This document shows positions 50,378 to 59,431 of a DNA stretch of 64,000 nt, piece by piece. Origin of the DNA: UBA5189 sp040389445 (lineage in GTDB: Bacteria; Chloroflexota; Limnocylindria; Limnocylindrales; CSP1-4); NCBI GenBank assembly GCA_040389445.1, contig JAZJZX010000013.1:62001-126000 (forward strand). The letters run 5' to 3'. The notes beneath the pieces are model-generated. The model searched no databases. It was not told the origin of the DNA and saw only the letters and a program-made list of their open reading frames with translations. A program made the position numbers and the translations under genes. Within the stretch, counting starts at the first letter, position 1. Each line of letters opens with the position of its first letter.

Positions 50378-51715
50378 ATGGCACCGATTGGCACAGCGAC
50401 AACACGGGGCGGCGGCGCCCCCACCGGCAGGATCGAACGGCGTCGAGCGCTCGCCCGCCGCACTCTGGGCGCGGCCCGGGCGGCGCTGCCGGCCGACAGC
50501 CCGCTGGAGCTCGTGCTCGCCGAGGACGCGACGGCCGACCGCACTTCGGCCGTCCGGGTCGTGGTCCGTGGTCCGGACGCCGTGGGCCGCCTCCTCTGGC
50601 CACCGTCGGCCGACACGCTCGGCGAGGCCTATCTGCGCGGCGACATCGAGATACAGGGCGACCTCTGGACGGCCATCGACGCCGGGCGGGCCCTGGATGT
50701 CCGTCGCCTCGGCCGCGACCTTCCGCTCCTTGCCCGCCTCGGCCTCGAGCTCCGGCGCGGCGCCGCGCCGGCACCGATCCTCCGGCGTCGGGCCCGCCTG
50801 ACCGGACGGCGCCACTCGAAGGCGCGAGACCTGGCGGCGATCCGCTTCCATTACGACGTCGGCAACGAGTTCTACTCGCTCTGGCTGGACCGCCGGCTCG
50901 CCTATTCGTGCGCCTACTTCGAGACGCCGGACATGACGCTGGACGACGCCCAGGAGGCCAAGCTGGACCTGATCTGCCGCAAGCTCCGGCTGGAACCCGG
51001 CATGCGCCTCCTCGACATCGGCTGCGGCTGGGGATCCCTCGTCATGTTCGCGGCGGAACGCTACGGCGTCGAGGTGACGGGGATCACCCTGAGCGCAGCC
51101 CAGGCGGAGTGGGCGACCGCTGAGATCGGCCGCCGGGGCCACGAGGGTCGTGCGCTGGTCGCCATCCGCGACTATCGCGACCTCGACACCCTCGGAACGT
51201 TCGACGCCGTCGCCTCGGTCGGGATGTTCGAGCACGTGGGCCGCGAGCGGCTGGGAGCGTACTTCGAGGCGGCACAGGCCGCCCTTCGACCGGGCGGCCT
51301 GTTCCTCAACCACGGGATCGCCACGACCGCGACCGGCGGTGACCTGCGGCCGTCCTGGCTCCGCTTCGGCGACGGCGGCTTCGTCGGTCGTTATGTCTTC
51401 CCCGACGGGGAGTTGGTCACGGTCGAGGATGCGACGGGTTTCGCCCGCCGGGCGGGCTTCGAGCTGATCGACGTGCAGCGGCTCCGGCCGCACTATGCGC
51501 TCACCCTGAAGGCGTGGGTGGAGCGCCTGGAGGCCTCGGCCGAGCGGGCCCGCGAGCTCGTGGGTGAAGAGGTGTTCCGGACCTGGCGGATCTACATGGC
51601 GGCGTCCCGGCGGGGCTTCGAGGACGGCTCGCTCGACGTCGCCCAGCTCCTCCTCGCCCGACCCGGTCAGGATGGTCCTGCGCAGCTTCCGCTGCGGCCG
51701 TGGTGGAACGGCTGA
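50378..51715 (+). CDS. cfa: Cyclopropane-fatty-acyl-phospholipid synthase family methyltransferase
   Basis: A 445-residue protein. The N-terminal about 140 residues are the lipid-binding part (LGEAYLRGDIEIQGDLW), then IRFHYDVGNEFYSLWLDRRLAYSCAYF, the SAM motif LLDIGCGWGSL, EVTGITLSAAQ, ASVGMFEHVG and SWLRFGDGGFVGRYVFPDGEL, all typical of CFA synthases, which add a methylene group from SAM to unsaturated acyl chains. The ATG at 50378 follows GAAGGGA. The C-terminal CFA region WRIYMAASRRGFEDGSL is complete. Confidence 0.9.
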   Translation: MAPIGTATTRGGGAPTGRIERRRALARRTLGAARAALPADSPLELVLAEDATADRTSAVRVVVRGPDAVGRLLWPPSADTLGEAYLRGDIEIQGDLWTAIDAGRALDVRRLGRDLPLLARLGLELRRGAAPAPILRRRARLTGRRHSKARDLAAIRFHYDVGNEFYSLWLDRRLAYSCAYFETPDMTLDDAQEAKLDLICRKLRLEPGMRLLDIGCGWGSLVMFAAERYGVEVTGITLSAAQAEWATAEIGRRGHEGRALVAIRDYRDLDTLGTFDAVASVGMFEHVGRERLGAYFEAAQAALRPGGLFLNHGIATTATGGDLRPSWLRFGDGGFVGRYVFPDGELVTVEDATGFARRAGFELIDVQRLRPHYALTLKAWVERLEASAERARELVGEEVFRTWRIYMAASRRGFEDGSLDVAQLLLARPGQDGPAQLPLRPWWNG

Positions 51716-51839
51716 TCATGGGCGAGCCGGACCTTCATGCGACGATCGCGATCGGCGTCGCGGCGCCGGGCCGCGCCCGGCCGTCGGCCGGTTCATTGGC
51801 CCGTCAACCCCATCCACCCAATCAGAGGAGGTAGCCGAG

Positions 51840-52031
51840 ATGGCCGACAAGGTGAAGGACCCGGTCTGCGGGATGATGATCCGGCCCGAGGACGCGGCCG
51901 CAACGGAGGAGCACGAAGGTCGAACGTTCCATTTCTGCAGCCATACCTGCCACAAGACGTTCGTCGCGGATCCGCACCGATACGGACATCCGAGGGACGA
52001 ATCGGGTCACGCAGGGCACGCCCACGGCTGA
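51840..52031 (+). CDS. YHS-domain protein with His-rich tail
   Basis: A 63-residue protein: KVKDPVCGMMIRPED, then RTFHFCSHTCHKTFVADPHRYG, a YHS domain with CxM and Cys-x3-Cys, followed by HPRDESGHAGHAHG, a His-rich tail. AGAGGAGG lies 8 bases before the ATG. A second stand-alone YHS protein in the window and a likely copper or zinc binder. Confidence 0.88.
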   Translation: MADKVKDPVCGMMIRPEDAAATEEHEGRTFHFCSHTCHKTFVADPHRYGHPRDESGHAGHAHG

Positions 52032-52116
52032 TGCCTCAGGCCAGGCAGGCGGCGCCCACGCCCGGCGACGGCATGCCGCATGATTCCACTCCCGAGTACG
52101 AGGAGCATCACAGCGC

Positions 52117-52797
52117 ATGAAGTCGAATCAGAGCGATCCGCGTGGGGGACCCTCCTCAACATGGGTCATCGGTGTGGTCGCCAGCCTGGCGACGGTGCTC
52201 ACCATCGTCGGGCTGGCGGTTGCCCTCTTCTTCAATCCGCTCTGGATCGCGTTTGCACAGGACCGAGCGGGGGTGCCGGCCATCACCGGATATACGCCGG
52301 CACAGGTCCGTGACGTCACCGGCTCGCTGCTGTGGGACGCCGTCCTTGGTCCGCCGAACTTCACGGTCGAGGTGGATGGACAACCGGTCCTCGACGCCGC
52401 CGAACGGTCCCACATGGTCGACGTCTACAACGTGATCCGGATCTTTGAGGGCGTCGTCGGATTGGCCGTGCTGGCGCTGGTCCTGATCGTCTGGCCCAAT
52501 CGTGGGAGGGCCTGGGCCTGGCGCGCCGTCGGCCGCGGTGCCGCGGCGCTCGCGCTGGCGGGCGTGGTGATCGGGGTCGCCGTTCTCTTCTTCTTCGATG
52601 CAGCCTTCCTCCTCTTCCACCTCGTCTTCTTCCCGCAGGGCAACTTCCTGTTCGATCCGACCACGGAACGCATCACGCAGCTCTTCCCCGACCAGCTGTT
52701 CTCCGAGACCTCGATCGCCCTGGCGGTCGCCGGACTCGCAATCGCCCTCGCCGTGACGCTCTCAGCGCGGCGCCGGGCGAAGCGCCTCGGCGGCTGA
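52117..52797 (+). CDS. DUF1461-type integral membrane protein
   Basis: A 226-residue protein with four helices. After the first helix (VVASLATVLTIVGLAVALFFNPLWIAF) an exposed loop carries ERSHMVDVYNVIRIF; the third helix is followed by FHLVFFPQGNFLFDPTTERITQLFPDQLFSETS, the hallmark of the TIGR01906/DUF1461 family. The function of the family is unclear. Confidence 0.78.
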   Translation: MKSNQSDPRGGPSSTWVIGVVASLATVLTIVGLAVALFFNPLWIAFAQDRAGVPAITGYTPAQVRDVTGSLLWDAVLGPPNFTVEVDGQPVLDAAERSHMVDVYNVIRIFEGVVGLAVLALVLIVWPNRGRAWAWRAVGRGAAALALAGVVIGVAVLFFFDAAFLLFHLVFFPQGNFLFDPTTERITQLFPDQLFSETSIALAVAGLAIALAVTLSARRRAKRLGG

Positions 52798-52946
52798 CCC
52801 GGTCGCCGGAGAGCCGCCTGGTCGGCGGTGAGTCTCAGGCCTCCCTCACGATGGTTTCATCTCCGCACACAAGGCTTTGACCGTGGTGCCACGGCCGCGA
52901 TCGAGCCCGGCCGGCCACCACGCCAGGGCGTTCCCGGAGGTGCCCC

Positions 52947-53246
52947 ATGACCCGTCTGCCGTTCAAGCCACTCGCCGCGGCCGTCGTGGCGGTCGGCGAA
53001 ACCGCCTACCTGCTGTGTGTGGCCGGGGGCGCACTGTGGCCGAACACCTTCACCATGCGAAGCTGGTTCCCGGCCATCTTCCCGGGCTTCACCTGGCTTG
53101 ATCCCGCGAGCTTCGCGCTCGGCCTGATCGAGGTGGCCCTGTACGGCCTGGGCGCCGCCGCCATCGCGCAATTCGCCTGGAATTCCGTGGTCGACCGCGC
53201 AGCACGGGCCCAGCCTCAAGGCGACGTCAAGCGGCCATCTGCATGA
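52947..53246 (+). CDS. Small membrane protein, DUF5676-like
   Basis: A 99-residue protein with two to three helices: LAAAVVAVGETAYLLCVAGGALWP, then SWFPAIFPGFTWLDPASFALGLIEVALYGLGAAAIAQFAWN. The PGFTWL..SF.LGLIE..LYG pattern is that of small membrane proteins often seen next to copper-transport ATPases. GGAGG lies in the leader (about 52938). The function is unknown. Confidence 0.7.
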   Translation: MTRLPFKPLAAAVVAVGETAYLLCVAGGALWPNTFTMRSWFPAIFPGFTWLDPASFALGLIEVALYGLGAAAIAQFAWNSVVDRAARAQPQGDVKRPSA

Positions 53247-53312
53247 GTTCCGCCTTTCCTTGATCGCGCGCCTTCAGGGGCCCTGATCCGGCGCCTCTTG
53301 CGCATCGGCAGT

Positions 53313-53340
53313 TTGCATCCATACCCGGGTGGGGTATTCT
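53313..53340 (+). promoter_or_regulatory. Promoter of the peptide ABC operon
   Basis: TTGCAT (53313-53318) and TATTCT (53335-53340) are separated by 16 nt, about 40 bases upstream of the binding-protein ATG. The stretch is notably AT-richer than its surroundings and no gene reads across it. Confidence 0.5.
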
Positions 53341-53379
53341 CCGCGCTACTACTATCCTGTAGTTGCATTGGAGGCTTGC

Positions 53380-55086
53380 ATGCGCCGATTAGTTGCCCTC
53401 ACGGTCGGCTCCGTCATGGTCGTCACTGCCTGTGGCGGCGCGGCGTCCGCACCCCCCGCTTCCGCGGGACCCACCGGTGGACCGGCGGCCTCCGCGACAG
53501 CAGCCCCGGCCGGTGGCATCGTCACCGTCGGGCTCTATCAGGAACCGGACAACCTGAATCCCTATCTCGCTGTGCAGACCGCGAGCCGTCTCGTCCGCCA
53601 GATCTCGCTCGAGGGGTTGCTGAAGGCGGATCCGTCCGGGAGCTACGTGCCGGGTCTGGCCGCGGAGGTCCCGACCGTTGAGAACAACGGCATCTCGGCC
53701 GATGGCCTGACGATCACCTACAAGCTCAAGGCCGGTCTGAAGTGGTCCGACGGTGACCCGGTGACCTCGGCGGACGTGAAGTTCACCTGGGACCTGATCA
53801 TGGACCCGGCCAACAAGGTCAATTCGCAGACCGGCTACAACAAGATCGCCTCCGTCGCGACGCCGGACGACACGACCGTGGTCGTGACGTTCACGGAGCT
53901 CTACGCCGCCGCACTGTCCCTGTTCAGCATCAAGGATGCGGTCCTGCCGGCCCACGTCCTCAAGGACAAGCCGCTCGACGGCGCCGACTTCAATCGGATC
54001 CCCGAGGGCACCGGGCCATTCATGATCACCGAGTGGAAGTCGGGTGACTCGATCATCGCAGACCGGAATCCGAACTACCGCGAGGCCGGCAAGCCGATCC
54101 TCGACCGGGTCGTCTTCAAGATCATCCCGTCCAACGAGGTTGGCAGCGCCCAGATCCGCTCCGGCGAGATCGACATCCTGTGGAACCTCACCGAGGCGCA
54201 GATCCCGGAATTCGAGCAGATCGCGGACGTCGCCCTCCAGGTCACGCCGTCCTCGAACATCGAGTACCTCGGGCTCAACCTGAGCATGCGTGGCATGGCG
54301 GATGTGTCCATGCCGCATCCAATCCTCGGCGATCGCGCCGTGCGCGAGGCGCTCGCGTCGGCCATCGATCGGACGCCGATCGTGAACGACCTGCTCAACG
54401 GCAAGTCGGAGGTCGCCACCTCACCGATCGGCCTCGGCTGGGCGGCGCCCGAGGGCATCCAGGTCCCGCCCTACGACCCGGAGAAGGCCAGGAGCCTGCT
54501 CGAGGGAGCGGGCTGGAAGGACACGAACGGCGACGGCATCCGCGAGAAAGGCGGACTCAAGCTGTCGCTCGAGATCAGCACGCCGGCCGGCAGCCAGCTG
54601 CGCGAGCTGAGTGAACAGCTCCTCCTGCAGCAATTCAAGGCGGTTGGCATCGACCTCGTGATCAACAACGTCCCGGCGGCCACGCTGTTCGGGAACTGGG
54701 CCGAGAACGGCAAGCTCAAGCGTGGCGACTTCGACATCGTCATGGACACCTGGGGTGCCGACCTCGATCCCGACGACTTCCTGTCGACCCTGTTCACCTC
54801 TGACCAGATCCCAACCGCGGCGAATGACGGCGCGGGCTGGAACTTCTTCCGGCTCCAGGACCCGGCGCTGGACAAGGCGATTGCCGACGGTCGTGCGAGC
54901 CTGGACCAGAACGTCCGCAAGGCCGCCTACAAGACGGCCGCCGAGCGGATCGCGGAGAACATCATCTACATCCCCCTCTACAAGCGATCCACCATCGACG
55001 CCTTCCGGAGTACCGTCTCCGGCCAGGCGCCGAACCCCTGGTCCGAGTTCACCTGGAACGCCCAGGACTGGTCCCGGGCCAAGTAA
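53380..55086 (+). CDS. Peptide ABC transporter substrate-binding lipoprotein
   Basis: A 568-residue family 5 solute-binding protein. Lipoprotein signal LVALTVGSVMVVTACGG with lipobox VTAC, then an Ala/Pro/Gly linker. The mature domain shows GLYQEPDNLNPY, SADGLTITYKLKAGLKWSDGDPVTSADVKFTWDLIMDP, the family signature region, and GTGPFMITEWKSGDS. It captures oligopeptides, or nickel or sugars in some members, outside the membrane. GGAGG precedes the ATG at 53380. First gene of a five-gene operon. Confidence 0.92.
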   Translation: MRRLVALTVGSVMVVTACGGAASAPPASAGPTGGPAASATAAPAGGIVTVGLYQEPDNLNPYLAVQTASRLVRQISLEGLLKADPSGSYVPGLAAEVPTVENNGISADGLTITYKLKAGLKWSDGDPVTSADVKFTWDLIMDPANKVNSQTGYNKIASVATPDDTTVVVTFTELYAAALSLFSIKDAVLPAHVLKDKPLDGADFNRIPEGTGPFMITEWKSGDSIIADRNPNYREAGKPILDRVVFKIIPSNEVGSAQIRSGEIDILWNLTEAQIPEFEQIADVALQVTPSSNIEYLGLNLSMRGMADVSMPHPILGDRAVREALASAIDRTPIVNDLLNGKSEVATSPIGLGWAAPEGIQVPPYDPEKARSLLEGAGWKDTNGDGIREKGGLKLSLEISTPAGSQLRELSEQLLLQQFKAVGIDLVINNVPAATLFGNWAENGKLKRGDFDIVMDTWGADLDPDDFLSTLFTSDQIPTAANDGAGWNFFRLQDPALDKAIADGRASLDQNVRKAAYKTAAERIAENIIYIPLYKRSTIDAFRSTVSGQAPNPWSEFTWNAQDWSRAK

Positions 55087-55110
55087 CGAGAAACGGCAGC
55101 GGGGCACGGC

Positions 55111-56064
55111 ATGGCCGGCTACCTCATTCGGCGCAGCCTCCAGGCCGTGCCCCTGCTGTTCGGCATCTCACTCATTGCGTTCGTCCTCCTCCAGGCGATC
55201 CCCGGTGGGCCGTCCGCGGCCTACCGGGGCATTTCCAATGTCACCGCCGCAGATCTGCAGCGGATCGAGCGCGAGCTCGGCCTGGACCAGCCCGTGTTCG
55301 TTCAATTCGTGAAGTGGCTGACCAAGTTCGTCCAGGGCGACTGGGGTGTGTCATTCGTCGCCCGGCGGCCGGCCCTCGACATGATCCTCGAGCGTCTGCC
55401 GAACACGCTCCTCCTCATGGGCGCCGCCCTGAGCCTGTCGGTCGTCGTGTCCATCCCCCTGGGACTGCTCGCAGCCGTCCGCCAGTACTCGGTGGTGGAC
55501 AACCTGCTGACGTTCCTCAGCTTCGTCGGGCTGTCCCTGCCGGTCTTCTGGCTGGGACTCATGCTCATCGTCATCTTCACGGTCATCCTGCGTGTGCTCC
55601 CCGGCGGCGGGATGGGCCCACCCGGCGTCGAGGCAGACCTTCCGACTCGAATTCGCTACCTCGTCCTGCCCACGCTCACCCTTTCCCTGGTCTCGGTGGG
55701 CTTCTTCACCCGCTACCTCCGGGCGTCGATGATCGAGGTGCTGCGGACGGACTACATGCGCTTCACCCGTGCCCGTGGAATCCCGGATCGGACTCGATAT
55801 CTCCGCCACGGCCTGCGGAACGCGGCGATCCCATACGTCACGGTGGTGGCGCTCCACATCCCCGACTACCTGATCGGTGCGCTGGTCGTCGAAACGATCT
55901 TCTCGTGGCCGGGCACCGGGCGACTCTTCTGGGAGTCGGCCGTCCGGTTCGACTACCCGGTGCTCATGGGTATCCTCATCATCGGATCGGTCGTCGTCAT
56001 CCTCTCGAACCTCCTGGCTGACGTCCTGTACGGCGTCGTCGATCCGAGAGTCCGCCTTGACTGA
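55111..56064 (+). CDS. dppB: Peptide ABC transporter permease (DppB-like)
   Basis: A 317-residue six-helix permease. YLIRRSLQAVPLLFGISLIAFVLLQAIPGGP is the conserved N-terminal signature. The EAA loop reads RASMIEVLRTDYMRFTRARGIPDRTRYLRHGLRNAAIPYVTV, and the end LSNLLADVLYGVVDPRVRLD is typical of DppB. It overlaps the next permease gene by 8 bases. Confidence 0.93.
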   Translation: MAGYLIRRSLQAVPLLFGISLIAFVLLQAIPGGPSAAYRGISNVTAADLQRIERELGLDQPVFVQFVKWLTKFVQGDWGVSFVARRPALDMILERLPNTLLLMGAALSLSVVVSIPLGLLAAVRQYSVVDNLLTFLSFVGLSLPVFWLGLMLIVIFTVILRVLPGGGMGPPGVEADLPTRIRYLVLPTLTLSLVSVGFFTRYLRASMIEVLRTDYMRFTRARGIPDRTRYLRHGLRNAAIPYVTVVALHIPDYLIGALVVETIFSWPGTGRLFWESAVRFDYPVLMGILIIGSVVVILSNLLADVLYGVVDPRVRLD

Positions 56065-57076
56065 CGAGACGGTGGAGCCCGCGACGAACCGCCCGGGTTC
56101 ACCCGCATCGAGCCGCGGATGGCGTCGGGCCTGGCGTTCGTTCGCGCAGAATCGGATGGCCCTCGGCGGGCTCATCGTCCTGATCCTGATCCTCGCTGGT
56201 TCGATCCTGGGACCCATCCTGAGCCCGTATGACCCGGTCACCCCGGTCATGTCCGAACGCCTGCAGCAGCCGACGCTGGCCCACCCGATGGGCACGGATG
56301 AACTCGGCCGCGACTCGCTGACGCGCGTCCTCGCGGGCGGGCGGATCTCGCTTGCGATCGGGGCCCTGGCGACGCTGGTCGCGTTGACGATCGGCATCCT
56401 CGTCGGAGCCGTGGCCGGCTATGCGGGACGCTGGGTGGACAACCTCCTGATGCGCCTGGTGGACGTGGCACTGTCGTTGCCGGATCTGTTCCTGCTGATC
56501 TTCGCCAGCGCCCTCCTGGGCCCGAGCTTCATGACGATGGTGATCATCATCAGCCTGGTCCGCTGGATGAATGTCGCCCGCCTCGTCCGGGCCTCGTTCC
56601 TCGCCCTTCGCGAACGTGAGTTCATCGAATCGGCGCGGGCGATCGGCGCGAGCCCCCTGCGGATCGCCGGGCTCCACCTCCTTCCCAACTCGTTGAGCCC
56701 GGTCATCGTCGCCGGCACTTTGGGAGTCGCGAGCGCCATCCTCGCGGAGTCGACGCTGAGCTTCCTGGGCCTCGGGATCCAGCCGCCGGCGTCGTCATGG
56801 GGCTCGATGCTGCGCAACGCCCAGGCCCAGATCTTCACGTCGCCGTGGATGGCGATCTTCCCGGGCCTGATGATCTTCCTGACCGTCATCGCCATCAACT
56901 TCGTCGGCGACGGGCTGCGAGATGCGTTCGATCCCGCCGGGATCCAGAGGTACAGGGGCTCGCGGGCAAGCGTGAAGGCGGCGCTGTTCGCCGACCGGCC
57001 ACCCCTGCATGGCGGCCCGACTTCCATGGCCGAGTCAGTCGCGGTTGCCGGGCCGAGGCTCCGTTCACGTGACTGA
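56057..57076 (+). CDS. dppC: Peptide ABC transporter permease (DppC-like)
   Basis: A 339-residue permease with six helices. HPMGTDELGRDSLTRVLAGGRISLAIGA is the DppC hallmark and RASFLALREREFIESARAIGASPLRIAGLHLLPNSLSPV the EAA loop. The end DGLRDAFDPAG is followed by a 40-residue extra tail. The TTG start at 56057 lies inside dppB; a GTG at 56072 is an alternative. It overlaps dppD by 8 bases. Confidence 0.92.
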   Translation: MTDETVEPATNRPGSPASSRGWRRAWRSFAQNRMALGGLIVLILILAGSILGPILSPYDPVTPVMSERLQQPTLAHPMGTDELGRDSLTRVLAGGRISLAIGALATLVALTIGILVGAVAGYAGRWVDNLLMRLVDVALSLPDLFLLIFASALLGPSFMTMVIIISLVRWMNVARLVRASFLALREREFIESARAIGASPLRIAGLHLLPNSLSPVIVAGTLGVASAILAESTLSFLGLGIQPPASSWGSMLRNAQAQIFTSPWMAIFPGLMIFLTVIAINFVGDGLRDAFDPAGIQRYRGSRASVKAALFADRPPLHGGPTSMAESVAVAGPRLRSRD

Positions 57077-58148
57077 CCGCCGGGCCGCTGAGCCGCTTCT
57101 CGAGATCAAGGACCTGCGCACCGGCTTCTGGACGGAGGCGGGCCTGGTTCGGGCCGTCGACGGCGTCTCGATGACCATCGCCAACGGCGAACGGCTCGGC
57201 ATCGTCGGCGAATCCGGCTCGGGCAAGTCTGCCCTGGCCGCCTCGCTCCTTCGCCTGATTGGGCCCACCAGCGGCGAGATCCTGTGCGGCGAGATCCTGT
57301 ATCGCGGCCGGGACCTGCTCGCCCTGTCGGAGGACCAGATGCGGTCGGTCCGGGGTGGCGAGATCGGGATGATCTTCCAGGATCCGATCACCGCCCTCGA
57401 CCCGGTCTTCACGATCGGCGACCAGCTCACCGAAACGATCCGGCTTCATCGGCGGGTGGGCCGCCGGGAGGCGCGCGACCTGGCGATCCAGGCGCTGACG
57501 GACGTGCAGATCCAGAACCCGGCGCAGCGTCTGGACGCCTACCCACACCAGCTCTCGGGTGGCATGCGCCAGCGAATCGTCATCGCGATCGCCCTGTCGT
57601 GCCAGCCTTCGCTGCTGATCGCGGACGAGCCGACCACCGCACTGGATGTCACGACCCAGGCCCAGATCCTCGACCTGATCGGTCGTCTCGCGGACGACCG
57701 GGGCATGGCGGTGATCCTCATCACCCATGATCTTGGTGTGGTCGCCGGGTTCTGCGAAACGGTTCATGTCATGTACGCAGGCCGGATCATCGAGAGCGGG
57801 CCGGCCGCAGCGATCTACCACCGCACCCAGCACCCGTACTCGGCCGGCCTGCTCGGATCGCTCGCCCGGCTTGATGCGGCTCGCCAGGAGCGCCTCAGCC
57901 CGGTTCGAGGCATGCCGCCGTCGCTCATCGACCGACCGTCCGGGTGTGCCTTCCATCCGCGCTGCGATCATGCCGCGGCACGCTGTCGGGTCGAGTCGCC
58001 CGAGCTGATCAGCCATGGTGGCGACCAGCTCGCGGCCTGCCACCTGGCGGGTCAACTCGATCTTGCCGGCCTGGCGGGCGGTGGTGCCGGCCTGGCGGCG
58101 AGTGGTGCCGGCCCGATCATCCCGCAGCGCTCAGGAGCGACCGGGTGA
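57069..58148 (+). CDS. dppD: Peptide ABC transporter ATPase (DppD-like)
   Basis: A 359-residue ATPase: Walker A GESGSGKS, Q-loop MIFQDPITALDP, signature LSGGMRQR, Walker B LLIADEPTTALD and switch His in ITHDLG. The C-terminal oligopeptide-transporter region contains CAFHPRCDHAAARC and AACH, the four-Cys set known to hold an iron-sulfur cluster in some DppD proteins. The tail ends with Gly/Ala repeats. GTG start at 57069 and a GTGA overlap with dppF. Confidence 0.93.
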   Translation: MTDRRAAEPLLEIKDLRTGFWTEAGLVRAVDGVSMTIANGERLGIVGESGSGKSALAASLLRLIGPTSGEILCGEILYRGRDLLALSEDQMRSVRGGEIGMIFQDPITALDPVFTIGDQLTETIRLHRRVGRREARDLAIQALTDVQIQNPAQRLDAYPHQLSGGMRQRIVIAIALSCQPSLLIADEPTTALDVTTQAQILDLIGRLADDRGMAVILITHDLGVVAGFCETVHVMYAGRIIESGPAAAIYHRTQHPYSAGLLGSLARLDAARQERLSPVRGMPPSLIDRPSGCAFHPRCDHAAARCRVESPELISHGGDQLAACHLAGQLDLAGLAGGGAGLAASGAGPIIPQRSGATG

Positions 58149-59245
58149 GCACGGCGCCGGACCAGCCGGCCCTGGACCAGTCGGCACCCGCCACGCCCGA
58201 CGAGCCGGTCCTGGAGCCGGATGTCATGCTGTCGGTCAGGGACCTGGTCAAGTCGTTTCCCATCCGACGAGGCCTGCTGCGCAGGCATGCGGGCGACGTT
58301 CAGGCCGTCGCCGGGGTTTCCTTCGACGTGCGGCGCGGCGAGACGCTCGGCCTGGTCGGCGAGTCTGGCTGCGGCAAATCGACCACCGCCCGCTGCATCG
58401 TGCGCCTGATCGAGCCGACATCGGGCCGGGTTCTCTTTCGGTCGCCGGGCGACTCGGGCGACCTGACCGAATTCATCGATGTCCTGGCCTCCGATCAGAC
58501 CCAGCTTCGACGGCTCCGGCGCCAGATGCAGGTCGTGTTCCAGGACCCGTTTGCGTCGCTCGATCCGCGCCAGTCGGTCGAGCGAATCGTCGGTGAACCG
58601 CTCGTGGTCCACCGCATCGGCGACCTCCGACAGCGCCGGGAGCGGGTCCACGAGCTCCTCGACCTGGTCGGTCTCCAGCCCGAGCACGCGCTCCGGTATC
58701 CCCACGAGTTCTCGGGTGGCCAGCGACAGCGGATCGGCATCGCCCGGGCCCTGGCCCTCCATCCGTCGCTCCTGGTCCTTGACGAGCCCGTATCCTCGCT
58801 CGACGTTTCGATCCGGGCCCAGATCCTCAACCTGCTCGACGACCTCCAGGAACGCCTCGGCCTGACCTACCTCTTCATCGCCCATGACCTGGCGATCATC
58901 CGCCACCTGAGCGACCGGGTCGCGGTGATGTACCTGGGGAAGGTGGTGGAGCTCGCGGACCGGGACGCGATCTACGCTCGGCCACTCCACCCGTATACCC
59001 GGGCCCTGTTGTCGGCCGTGCCCATTCCCGATCCCGCGATCGAGCGCACCCGGCTCCGTTCGATGCTCCACGGGGACCTGCCGTCTCCCACGAACCCCCC
59101 AACCGGGTGCCGGTTTCACACGCGCTGTCCAATCGCCCGGATGCCCGGAATCTGCGTCGACACCGAGCCGGAGTTCCGGGAACTCGATCCCGGACACTGG
59201 GTCGCCTGCCACTTTCCCGGGGAGCCGATCACCCGGGACTCGTGA
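58145..59245 (+). CDS. dppF: Peptide ABC transporter ATPase (DppF-like)
   Basis: A 366-residue ATPase: Walker A GESGCGKSTTARC, Q-loop VVFQDPFASLDPRQ, signature FSGGQRQRIGIARALALHP, Walker B LLVLDEPVSSLD and switch FIAHDLAIIRHLSDRVAVMYLGK. The C-terminal CRFHTRCPIARMPGIC...VACHFPG carries the usual Cys set. A 30-residue Pro/Asp-rich N-terminal extension precedes the domain. The GTG start overlaps dppD. Last gene of the operon. Confidence 0.93.
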   Translation: MSTAPDQPALDQSAPATPDEPVLEPDVMLSVRDLVKSFPIRRGLLRRHAGDVQAVAGVSFDVRRGETLGLVGESGCGKSTTARCIVRLIEPTSGRVLFRSPGDSGDLTEFIDVLASDQTQLRRLRRQMQVVFQDPFASLDPRQSVERIVGEPLVVHRIGDLRQRRERVHELLDLVGLQPEHALRYPHEFSGGQRQRIGIARALALHPSLLVLDEPVSSLDVSIRAQILNLLDDLQERLGLTYLFIAHDLAIIRHLSDRVAVMYLGKVVELADRDAIYARPLHPYTRALLSAVPIPDPAIERTRLRSMLHGDLPSPTNPPTGCRFHTRCPIARMPGICVDTEPEFRELDPGHWVACHFPGEPITRDS

Positions 59246-59431
59246 TCCCGGCCTCGGGCGCCCATTCTTCTCAGCGCATTTTCAGCCTGGTCTTGGGTGG
59301 TTCCAAGCGTGCCGTGCCACGCTTCCCTTCCCCAAACGGGCCTTCGCTCCGGCCCGGATATCGGTGCGGCCCGTGGTCTCCACGGACCCCTTGTGCCGTC
59401 CGCGGCCGCACGGCTCACCGGAGGATCTGCC